This document shows, in pieces, positions 1 to 5,466 of a stretch of 6,068 nt of DNA. The notes beneath the pieces are model-generated. The model was not told the DNA's origin, ran no database searches, and saw nothing but the letters and a program-made list of their open reading frames with translations. A program made the position numbers and the translations under genes. This DNA is from an archaeon (GTDB lineage Archaea; Aenigmatarchaeota; Aenigmatarchaeia; GW2011-AR5; GCA-2688965): assembly GCA_002688965.1 (NCBI GenBank), contig NZEE01000087.1, positions 1-6,068 of the forward strand, written 5' to 3'. Each line of letters opens with the position of its first letter. Position 1 is the first letter of the stretch.

Positions 1-17
1 CCACCAAATGTTGCACC
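1..17. repeat. Direct repeat copy A in fibre gene
   Basis: The 17 bases ccaccaaatgttgcacc are identical to 499-515. The copy may continue past the window edge. It encodes the second GATFGG-type motif of the fibre protein, in frame with the other copy. Confidence 0.75.
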
Positions 18-794
18 TGCATCTGCGGAGATTCCCACAAATGCATGGATATCTGTATCCATATCAAGAATGTCGGTTCCTAATATTTTATAATTTATCG
101 TACCCGATGTTATTCCCATATAAGTTGAGGTTGGCGCATCCACGGATGCCAGAAGTGCTTCAGCAATGGAGGAACCACCTGCAAATCTGTATGCGCCCCA
201 TGCACTAGTGCAGAAATTATAGGTGGTAAATGTGTTGGTTGCGTTCAACTTCGGAACATTGCTGCCCAGAGCAAATGTATATTTTGCGGTGTCGGGGGGC
301 GTCCCAATCGTTGTGAGAATTATTTCATCTTGGTTCGGTGATACGAGGTCCAGGGTTCGGTGTGGTTCATCTGTTGGGTCTAAAGCAACACTATCCAACA
401 GAAAGGTTATATTTTCTCTTGTATCTTGAGTTGTACCATCAGACCATTGTAGATATCCACCCGTTGCTACTATTGCATTTCCAAGAAAACTAACATCTCC
501 ACCAAATGTTGCACCGGCAGAAACATAAAAATCACCAGAAACTCCTAGTGTCTGGTCTGGACCAGAAGTTCCTATTCCGACTTTTAAATTTGTAGAATCA
601 TAGTAAAATGTAGTAGCACCTTTAATGATAGAACCCGCACCATCATAATACGCAACTTCACCTGTATTACCTTCTGTGTTACCTGTTTCCGTAGCAGAAC
701 TCTTTTCCCATGCATTACCATTCCACTTCCATGTTTTACCACTGTAAGTGTAAGTATCGTTTGTTGATGGTGATGCTGGGAAATTAATTGCCAT
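1..794 (-). CDS. Tail-fibre-like virion protein, C-terminus cut by window edge
   Basis: The frame is open from ATG at 794 to the left edge, giving 264 codons with no stop. The N-terminus (MAINFPASP, then GKTWKWNGNAWEK at residues 19-31) has the form of a short Trp-rich opening domain common in structural proteins of marine T4-like phages. Residues 71-87 (KVGIGTSGPDQTLGVSG) match the VGIGT-x-x-P-x-x-x-L-x-V-x-G repeat found in trimeric fibres and adhesins. A GATFGG motif occurs at residues 94-99 and begins again at 260, exactly 166 residues later. No signal peptide or membrane segment is seen, as expected for a virion component. The likely role is a tail fibre or other host-contacting surface protein; the receptor-binding tip, and any chaperone domain, would lie beyond the edge. 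Residues about 145-225 are encoded by DNA much richer in GC than the neighbours. The start is supported by AAAGGGA 8 bases upstream. The class is fairly sure; the exact fibre type is not. Confidence 0.8.
   Translation of the reverse strand, partial: MAINFPASPSTNDTYTYSGKTWKWNGNAWEKSSATETGNTEGNTGEVAYYDGAGSIIKGATTFYYDSTNLKVGIGTSGPDQTLGVSGDFYVSAGATFGGDVSFLGNAIVATGGYLQWSDGTTQDTRENITFLLDSVALDPTDEPHRTLDLVSPNQDEIILTTIGTPPDTAKYTFALGSNVPKLNATNTFTTYNFCTSAWGAYRFAGGSSIAEALLASVDAPTSTYMGITSGTINYKILGTDILDMDTDIHAFVGISADAGATFG
499..515. repeat. Direct repeat copy B in fibre gene
   Basis: This copy is identical to 1-17 and displaced by 498 bases (166 codons), so recombination between the copies would keep the reading frame. 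It encodes GATFGG at residues 94-99. Confidence 0.75.
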
Positions 795-801
795 TGTTAT
801 G

Positions 802-808
802 TCCCTTT
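802..808 (-). promoter_or_regulatory. Ribosome binding site of the fibre gene
   Basis: The minus strand reads AAAGGGA, ending 7 bases before the ATG at 794 (GGG is 8 bases away). It sits in a 30-base gap after the 41-aa gene and fixes the start of the fibre-like gene. The AT-rich gap also holds TTTAAATATAAA, which only loosely resembles a late promoter, so I do not call a separate promoter here. Confidence 0.65.
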
Positions 809-824
809 ATATTTAAATGACATA

Positions 825-950
825 TTAAATAAATAGTGTGTTGTTAACTTTCTTTTTCTTTACAGATAACGACAATACCTTATTTGAACCCACTTGTCTA
901 ATTCTAGGAGTTTTTAAATTAAGTTCTGTTTTTGTTATTTTTACTTTCAT
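825..950 (-). CDS. 41-aa basic microprotein, function unknown
   Basis: This short ORF reads MKVKITKTEL at the N-terminus and ends in NNTLFI followed by TAA. Its ATG at 950-948 overlaps the TGA stop (949-947) of the upstream 152-aa gene in the classic ATGA arrangement, and a GGGG sits 10 bases upstream of the ATG. It fills almost all of the gap before the fibre gene. The product is strongly basic, with a KKKK run at residues 31-34, and has no Cys, no hydrophobic membrane stretch and no acidic cluster. I do not recognise a family. Its place between a tail/baseplate-type protein and a fibre-like protein suggests a small virion or assembly factor, but that is inference. That it is a real gene rests on the stop-start overlap, on filling the gap, and on lying in line with its neighbours. 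Confidence 0.6.
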   Translation of the reverse strand: MKVKITKTELNLKTPRIRQVGSNKVLSLSVKKKKVNNTLFI

Positions 951-1405
951 CTTGTTATTTCCCCATAGCATTCAAATCTTCCATGAATTAATTGTGTAGT
1001 TTCCCCAGATACTCCCAATTGCAAATCATACAAATGTCTACCAATAGGAACGTGTCCCATTGCAGTTGCTCCTGCAAATATCAAAATGCCTCCAGTTTGA
1101 CCTCCAGTATCTCCCATGTTTCTGTTTAATTTAATTCCACCAGTTGTGCTTGCGTATGCTGTCGCGCCGGTATATCCAAATTCTCCACCAGTACCACCAC
1201 CACCAGTAATTCCAGCAGTAACACCATAAGGTGATGAATTAACATCCAATAAAATACTAGTCGCATCAGAAGAGCGGCGAACTTGAAGTCTAGATGAATA
1301 TGTATTATCTGGAACAGTTATAGCATTATCATTTTCATCTAAATATAAAAGATGTAAATTTAGTGTTTCTCCCTGAAACAGAGAAATATCGTATTTTGCA
1401 GACAT
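947..1405 (-). CDS. Phage tail/baseplate-type structural protein with Gly-rich insert
   Basis: The 152-aa product begins KYDISLFQGETLNLHLLYLDE (residues 4-24) and, after a SSRLQVRR strand (37-44), ends with LYDLQL and a closing HGRFECYGEITR (141-152). This layout, a QG-containing opening, a polar D-E-N turn, an R-x-Q-x-R strand and a terminal G-x-x-x-V/I-T-R strand, recurs in small beta-rich virion proteins next to tail-fibre and baseplate genes of T4-like phages; they usually have no assigned function. Residues about 61-106 form a glycine- and threonine-rich low-complexity stretch (ITGGGGTGGEFGYTG and so on) that interrupts the domain. A strong AAAGGAG ribosome site lies 6 bases before the ATG, and a TATAAATA late-promoter box lies just upstream of that. 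The stop overlaps the ATG of the next gene. No signal peptide is seen. The structural role is likely; its exact place in the particle is unknown. Confidence 0.72.
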   Translation of the reverse strand: MSAKYDISLFQGETLNLHLLYLDENDNAITVPDNTYSSRLQVRRSSDATSILLDVNSSPYGVTAGITGGGGTGGEFGYTGATAYASTTGGIKLNRNMGDTGGQTGGILIFAGATAMGHVPIGRHLYDLQLGVSGETTQLIHGRFECYGEITR

Positions 1406-1411
1406 AAAAAA

Positions 1412-1418
1412 CTCCTTT
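1412..1418 (-). promoter_or_regulatory. Strong ribosome binding site
   Basis: AAAGGAG on the minus strand lies 6 bases upstream of the ATG at 1405. It is the best Shine-Dalgarno match in the window, as expected for an abundantly made late virion protein, and it fixes the start of the 152-aa gene. Confidence 0.8.
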
Positions 1419-1420
1419 GT

Positions 1421-1438
1421 TATTTATATCTATTTATT
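1421..1438 (-). promoter_or_regulatory. T4-type late promoter, two tandem boxes
   Basis: On the minus strand, 1428-1421 reads TATAAATA, identical to the -10 consensus of T4 late promoters, which are recognised by the gp55/gp33 sigma system and need no -35 element. Ten bases upstream, 1438-1431 reads AATAAATA, a one-base variant that overlaps the TAG stop of the GT2 gene. The boxes lie 16 to 33 bases before the start codon of the 152-aa structural gene, so a transcript would carry a short leader containing its strong ribosome site. They separate the sugar genes from the structural genes, so the latter can be expressed late on their own. The box identity is seen; its use is inferred. Confidence 0.65.
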
Positions 1439-2791
1439 CTTTTTTCGTTTCTTGAAAGAATTCTTTTGGTTAGATTTAGTCCCCTTTTTATCCTTTTTAG
1501 TTCCTTCTTTCTTTAAACGCCTCTTATCTTCTTTTTCTAGTCGTTTGTTCTCTTGAAACATCACTCTTTCGTTCATTGCTTCTGCCGCTTCTTGTTGATG
1601 TATTTGTGCTACTACTTTTTCATATGAAATCATATTGCTTTTAATTCTCTCAACATGGTCGTTTGGTAGTAGTTTTTCATCAATAAGTCTTTTTGATGCA
1701 TGATATCCAACATGAGGTTTACCTGCATAGAATGCGGTTGCACTAATTTCATCCAATATTTGATATTTATACACTTCATCACTAATAAACAAGATATCAT
1801 GTTTAGGATATGGAATTTCTAATGCCATCTTTGCATATAGGTATGCTAATCTGGGTCTGTCATGAACTTGACGATATAATCTTGCAATCTGATATAGGGG
1901 TTCTGCACGAATTGGTCTGGATTCCCATGCGTCTAAAAATGCTTCCTTAATCTCTATCCAAGGTTTATCCTGAATTGCTTTTAAAAGTGCAACACGATAT
2001 AAGGAATAATAACATTCTTCTTCCCATCCACCCATTCCTGCTCTCTTTAAATATGCTTCCTCAGATTTCACCCATTGCTGAGAATCAAAATAAGATTGTG
2101 CAAGGTAAAACTGATATCTGGAGTTATTAGGTTCATAGTGTGGACACTCTGGATTATTTAAAGCATCATAAAGTGCGTCTGCATCTCTTGTATATTTGTC
2201 AACTACAGAAATTCCTATATTTCTTGCGCCCATAGTCCTTGCAGAAATTCTATAATTTCCATTAATTCTATCTGTTGTCGCATTTTCTTTTTGACAGGCA
2301 GCGTATTCATGCAAAACTCCAACATAATGCCACACAGCATCAAGACGGAATATTTGATTCCTCCACCAAATAAAATCTTCTCTACCAATACGAAGACTAT
2401 ATGCATCTTTATCCATCACCGCAGGATATTTAAAATCTCCTGTAATAAAGTCATCTGCATCAATGACCCACGCATAATCTGCTTTACCGTTTGCATTCTT
2501 AAATGATTCAGTTCTACTTCCCATTGAATCGGGACCATCACCAAATCCTTTCCAATCGGAAAGATAAACTTCACCAGGAATTCCATATTCATCCATAAAT
2601 TCTTTAATTAATTCTGGAGTCCCGTCATCAGAACCCGTATCTGTTATATCATATCTGTCGATATAAGGAATCATAGATTCAAGACATTCCTTAATGATGT
2701 GTGATTCGTTCTTCACAATCATACAAAGGGTTACTGTTGCAGTCTTGGGGACAGACTTTACTTTTTTAATTTGTTTTGTTTCTGTTGTCAT
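1430..2791 (-). CDS. GT2 glycosyltransferase with TPR-like region and basic tail
   Basis: The 453-aa product opens with a GT-A family 2 domain: LCMIVKNES at 22-30, DTGSDDGT at 51-58 for nucleotide-sugar binding, and the metal-binding DxD site IDADD at 110-114, followed by WHYVGVLHEY at 154-163. From about 220 to 400 the protein is helical and TPR-like (SRYQFYLAQSY at 224-234, then EEAYLKR). This GT2-plus-TPR layout occurs in many bacterial and phage proteins that transfer a sugar to protein or glycan acceptors. The last 40 residues hold 20 Lys or Arg. Between the usual W-x-x-F-G and R-T-E elements (80-95) there is an extra G/D/P-rich stretch. No signal peptide or membrane helix is seen, so it is cytoplasmic. 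It starts 3 bases after the dehydrogenase stop with only a weak GAG ribosome site, suggesting coupling. Sugar donor and acceptor cannot be told from sequence. Confidence 0.85.
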   Translation of the reverse strand: MTTETKQIKKVKSVPKTATVTLCMIVKNESHIIKECLESMIPYIDRYDITDTGSDDGTPELIKEFMDEYGIPGEVYLSDWKGFGDGPDSMGSRTESFKNANGKADYAWVIDADDFITGDFKYPAVMDKDAYSLRIGREDFIWWRNQIFRLDAVWHYVGVLHEYAACQKENATTDRINGNYRISARTMGARNIGISVVDKYTRDADALYDALNNPECPHYEPNNSRYQFYLAQSYFDSQQWVKSEEAYLKRAGMGGWEEECYYSLYRVALLKAIQDKPWIEIKEAFLDAWESRPIRAEPLYQIARLYRQVHDRPRLAYLYAKMALEIPYPKHDILFISDEVYKYQILDEISATAFYAGKPHVGYHASKRLIDEKLLPNDHVERIKSNMISYEKVVAQIHQQEAAEAMNERVMFQENKRLEKEDKRRLKKEGTKKDKKGTKSNQKNSFKKRKKNK

Positions 2792-2794
2792 TAT

Positions 2795-3631
2795 TTATTT
2801 CTCACTCATTACAGCGGATGAATGTTCTATCCAATCCCAGAATTCTCTATAGTTTTTATTCTGTTCCCAAACCGATTTTAAGACCAGAGGATTAACTCCA
2901 TGTTTTTCCATAGTATATATGAGAGAATTTATATCTTTTGGAAAACAAGTCCCACCAAAACCATACTCTCCATCTGGTCCTGGTGCATTATAATGACTAT
3001 TTCCTATTCTTGTATCAGAAATAACTCCATCAATTAAAAAATTATAATCTACTTCTTCTATTTCGTTGCACAACATTTTCATTTCATTAAATACCATCAA
3101 TTTTGTGGCAAGAAAACAATTTGCAAAATATTTTACACATTCCGATTCGGTGGAGTTCATAGTCAAGATTGGAGTATTTTTGAAATTTTCATATAAAGGA
3201 ATTATCCTAGATACCCATTCCCCTTTACCACCAATAACTGTTCTATCCGCATTAATAAAATCTTCATTTGCATTTTCGGATGTTAAAAATTCTGGATTGT
3301 GTATAATTTTTAAATGTGGATATTGTTCACAAAGTTTTTTCGTTGTTCCAATTGGAACAGTAGACTTAATTACGAAGATACCCTCACATATAGAAGGCAG
3401 TGTTGAAAAGAATTCTTCCACTATAGAAAGATTACACTTTCCACCTTCTACATCCACCATTGGAGTTGGAAGACAAACAAAAATAAAATCAGAAAATATC
3501 ACATCATTATAGTGGTGTGTACTTCTTTCTTTTAGTGCATCATATATTCTAATATCTGCAAAAGGTTTAAATCCGTTTGCAACTGCTCCTCCGACAAATC
3601 CATTTCCTATTATACCAACTGTTGTTTGCAT
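2795..3631 (-). CDS. Short UDP-glucose 6-dehydrogenase-like enzyme
   Basis: This belongs to the UDP-glucose/GDP-mannose dehydrogenase family, which oxidises C6 of an NDP-sugar with two NAD+ (UDP-glucose to UDP-glucuronate). The NAD Rossmann motif GIIGNGFVG is at 6-14, STVPIGTT at 90-97, NPEFL at 112-116, the KYFAN dimerisation helix at 167-171 and the active-site loop GFGGTCFPKD at 224-233. Mapped on the Streptococcus enzyme, Thr91, Glu114, Lys167, Asn171, Cys229 and Asp233 are kept, while the second glutamate of the P-E-F-L-x-E motif is Ser118, with Glu119 next to it. The protein has 278 residues against about 390-450 in cellular enzymes and stops about 45 residues after the catalytic Cys, so the C-terminal sugar-nucleotide-binding domain is missing. 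GAGG 7 bases before the ATG supports the start, and the Rossmann motif leaves no room for a later one. It overlaps the upstream gene by 22 bases. Substrate is inferred. Confidence 0.87.
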   Translation of the reverse strand: MQTTVGIIGNGFVGGAVANGFKPFADIRIYDALKERSTHHYNDVIFSDFIFVCLPTPMVDVEGGKCNLSIVEEFFSTLPSICEGIFVIKSTVPIGTTKKLCEQYPHLKIIHNPEFLTSENANEDFINADRTVIGGKGEWVSRIIPLYENFKNTPILTMNSTESECVKYFANCFLATKLMVFNEMKMLCNEIEEVDYNFLIDGVISDTRIGNSHYNAPGPDGEYGFGGTCFPKDINSLIYTMEKHGVNPLVLKSVWEQNKNYREFWDWIEHSSAVMSEK

Positions 3632-4476
3632 ACTTTTTCCTCATACCAAGTTTCAAGTTCATTAAATATATCTTTTATATCGGGGTCCCACCCCAAATTT
3701 ACACATCTACATGCAATTTTAAATGGATTTGTTCCTACTTCCATTCTTTCTGTTAAAGAATCACCATCTCCCCAAGAAAAAGTAGGACAACCAGAAAGTA
3801 AAGATAGGTGTGTAGTACCTGAATTACTAGAAAACGAAAATAATGCACTGTTAAAACAACTAACCGCGGTTTCTAAATAATTATTTAAGTCACATTCGAT
3901 TGGAATTGTTCCTTTTGGTGTGTATGTATCTTCTGGTAATCCAATTGAAATTATAGGAAGTTTCCATTTTCTTTTTACCTTTTTTACTAGTTTGTCCCAA
4001 CTATTACGATTCCAATTTTTGCTTTCTCCTCTTTCTGAAATATTTCTTGCAGAAACACAAATGTGGGGCTCCCATTCTTTAATGGACGATTTAAACATTT
4101 TATGTTCAGATTTACATTCCCATCTCTTGTGGGGTTGCATTTCATATGGAATGACCAACATTTCAGTTGGTCGTACTTGATTCTCCGTCCACTGTATCAA
4201 CTTTTTAAAATATGGAACAGGTCTATATTGTTTACCTAAACATTCTGGTAGATGTGGGTCTTTCAATTCATCTGGCAATTCAATAATATGTGTAGCACTT
4301 TCAAACAAATAATTAAGCGAATGTGGTGCTATTACAAGTTTGGTTTTACACTTGGTATTATTAAAAAAGTGTCTTACTTTGTCTTGTACTTCAAATAAAG
4401 TCCATCCAAACTCTCCTATAATTGGTGTTACCACGGCAACATCATCTCTACCTAGAAGTTGTGATTTTATAGACAC
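3610..4476 (-). CDS. GT-B glycosyltransferase, heptosyltransferase (GT9)-like
   Basis: The 288-aa product shows a two-lobed GT-B pattern. The N-terminal lobe opens with TPIIGEFGWTLF (17-28), like the GEFGW openings of bacterial polysaccharide proteins. Its C-terminal lobe has a strand-loop ICVSARNISERG at 139-150, followed by NWNRNSWDKLVKKVK (154-168), which resembles the R-x-x-x-x-W-x-x-x-x-W-x-x-L-x-x-x-L element of ADP-heptose:LPS heptosyltransferases. SNSGTTHLSLLSGCPTFSWG at 217-236 corresponds to the family's G-x-x-H-L-A-x-x-x-G-x-P-T-x-x-x-x-G donor site. No signal peptide or membrane span is seen. The start is GTG at 4476, immediately after the TAG stop of the dehydratase gene, with AGGAG 9 bases upstream; no in-frame ATG lies nearby. 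It probably transfers a sugar to a surface or virion glycan using a product of the neighbouring enzymes. Alternatively it could be a non-catalytic or differently specific GT-B protein; donor and acceptor are unknown. Confidence 0.65.
   Translation of the reverse strand: MSIKSQLLGRDDVAVVTPIIGEFGWTLFEVQDKVRHFFNNTKCKTKLVIAPHSLNYLFESATHIIELPDELKDPHLPECLGKQYRPVPYFKKLIQWTENQVRPTEMLVIPYEMQPHKRWECKSEHKMFKSSIKEWEPHICVSARNISERGESKNWNRNSWDKLVKKVKRKWKLPIISIGLPEDTYTPKGTIPIECDLNNYLETAVSCFNSALFSFSSNSGTTHLSLLSGCPTFSWGDGDSLTERMEVGTNPFKIACRCVNLGWDPDIKDIFNELETWYEEKVCKQQLV
3639..3642 (-). promoter_or_regulatory. Ribosome binding site inside the upstream gene
   Basis: GAGG, 7 bases before the ATG at 3631, lies within the last codons of the GT-B glycosyltransferase gene. 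It supports the dehydrogenase start despite the 22-base overlap and suggests that the two genes are translated in a coupled way. Confidence 0.6.
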
Positions 4477-5466
4477 CTATACCCACTCCTGATTTTCAAT
4501 CGTATAATTTATTGTTTTCTCTAATAATTCTCTTAGTGACCTTTCACTCTTCCATCCTAATTCTTTTAATTTACTTCCATCTAAACAATATCGTAAATCG
4601 TATCCTTGACCACTCCCTCTCTCAATCATCATTTCATATTCTAATTCTTTGCCCATTATGTCTGCAACCATTTGTGCCATTGTGAGATTATCAACTTCTC
4701 TTGTATTAATATCATTGACAATATTATACTTTTCTCCAACCTTTCCGTTTTTTATTACAAACATAACAGCATCGCAAACTTCCCAAACGTGCATGTAGAC
4801 TCTGCTTCCTATCTCCAATTCGGAATTGCAGTGAATCTGTATCTTTTCTCCGTTCAATAATTTCTTAACAGTCAAAGGGATAAATTTTTCATGAAATTGT
4901 CTTTCACCAAAAATATTCATGCAATGTGTATTAATTATTGGCATTTTATATGTGTTATAAAATGAAACACACAATTCTTCTGCTCCTGCTTTAGTAGCAG
5001 AATATGGATTTCCAGAATTATATCTATCCCACTCTTTAAAAACTTGACCCTCTTTAGCAGTACCAAAAATTTCATCGGTAGAAAAATTCATAAACAATTC
5101 TAAGTTAGGAAGTTTCCTTGCATAATTAAGAATGTTGCAAGTTCCTATAACATTATCTTGAACAAAAAGCATGGGGTCACCTATACTCCTATCCACATGT
5201 GAGCCAGCGGCTAGGTGTAAAATGATATTTGGTTCTTCTAAAAAATTATAAACACTGGAATTAATTTCTGCTTTTAAATCATGCCAAACAAATTTAACTC
5301 TATCTTCATTTCCTTTCCAGTTGTGTAATTTTGGAAGTCTGTTTAGATTTGAAGATTCATCGATTCTATCTAATACAATAATTTTCCAATCAGTATTTTC
5401 TATCAAATAATCTACAAGATGATGACCTAAAAATCCGATACCACCTGTCACTAAAACTTTTTTCAT
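4477..5466 (-). CDS. RmlB-like NDP-glucose 4,6-dehydratase
   Basis: This is an extended short-chain dehydrogenase (329 aa; RmlB is usually near 350). It has the NAD motif TGGIGFLG at 7-14, HLAAGSHVDRSI at 84-95, the STDEIFG catalytic loop at 129-135 and the YSATK (Tyr155, Lys159) pair. The Asp131-Glu132 pair is the signature of 4,6-dehydratases; UDP-xylose synthases have Ser-Glu there and GDP-mannose dehydratases Ser-Glu with a different context. The tail GYDLRYCLDGSKLKELGW (288-305) matches the sugar-nucleotide end of RmlB. The reaction would turn NDP-glucose (dTDP-glucose in RmlB) into the 4-keto-6-deoxy sugar, the branch point to rhamnose and many deoxy- and amino-sugars. A residue that is normally Glu in H-L-A-A-E-S-H-V-D is Gly88. 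ATG overlaps the upstream stop as ATGA, with GGAG 9 bases before it. No RmlA, RmlC or RmlD is in the window. Cytoplasmic; the family is sure, the exact substrate is not. Confidence 0.85.
   Translation of the reverse strand: MKKVLVTGGIGFLGHHLVDYLIENTDWKIIVLDRIDESSNLNRLPKLHNWKGNEDRVKFVWHDLKAEINSSVYNFLEEPNIILHLAAGSHVDRSIGDPMLFVQDNVIGTCNILNYARKLPNLELFMNFSTDEIFGTAKEGQVFKEWDRYNSGNPYSATKAGAEELCVSFYNTYKMPIINTHCMNIFGERQFHEKFIPLTVKKLLNGEKIQIHCNSELEIGSRVYMHVWEVCDAVMFVIKNGKVGEKYNIVNDINTREVDNLTMAQMVADIMGKELEYEMMIERGSGQGYDLRYCLDGSKLKELGWKSERSLRELLEKTINYTIENQEWV
4486..4490 (-). promoter_or_regulatory. Ribosome binding site deciding a GTG start
   Basis: AGGAG, 9 bases upstream of GTG at 4476, lies within the final codons of the dehydratase gene. 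It supports the unusual GTG start directly abutting the preceding TAG stop, so a terminating ribosome would already cover the new start. Confidence 0.65.

Noticed and set aside
294..299. Run of six G as a possible phase-variable tract in the fibre gene
   Set aside because: Six bases is short for slippage-driven switching, and it lies in a locally GC-rich block where such a run is not surprising.
8..429. Two plus-strand open frames of 66 and 68 codons
   Set aside because: Both are shadows of the fibre-like gene on the minus strand, which stays open over the whole stretch with fibre-type repeats.
795..824. Possible late promoter before the fibre gene (TTTAAATATAAA)
   Set aside because: It does not match TATAAATA closely, and the fibre gene can be served by the upstream promoter.
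1764..1771. A second perfect TATAAATA on the minus strand
   Set aside because: It is deep inside the GT2 coding region, encoding part of Tyr-Lys-Tyr, with no gene start downstream nearby; expected by chance in AT-rich DNA.
2215..2406. Overlapping minus-strand open frame within the GT2 gene
   Set aside because: It is out of frame with the GT2 coding sequence, which is continuous across this region, and has no recognisable domain.
3066..3512. 148-codon open frame on the plus strand
   Set aside because: It lies wholly antisense to the dehydrogenase gene, whose motifs are unmistakable; its translation has no recognisable domain and no ribosome site of note.
4477..5466. Reading the dehydratase as a UDP-glucuronate decarboxylase fed by the neighbouring dehydrogenase
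   Set aside because: The active-site loop is Ser-Thr-Asp-Glu, the 4,6-dehydratase signature, not the Ser-Glu form of UDP-xylose synthases.
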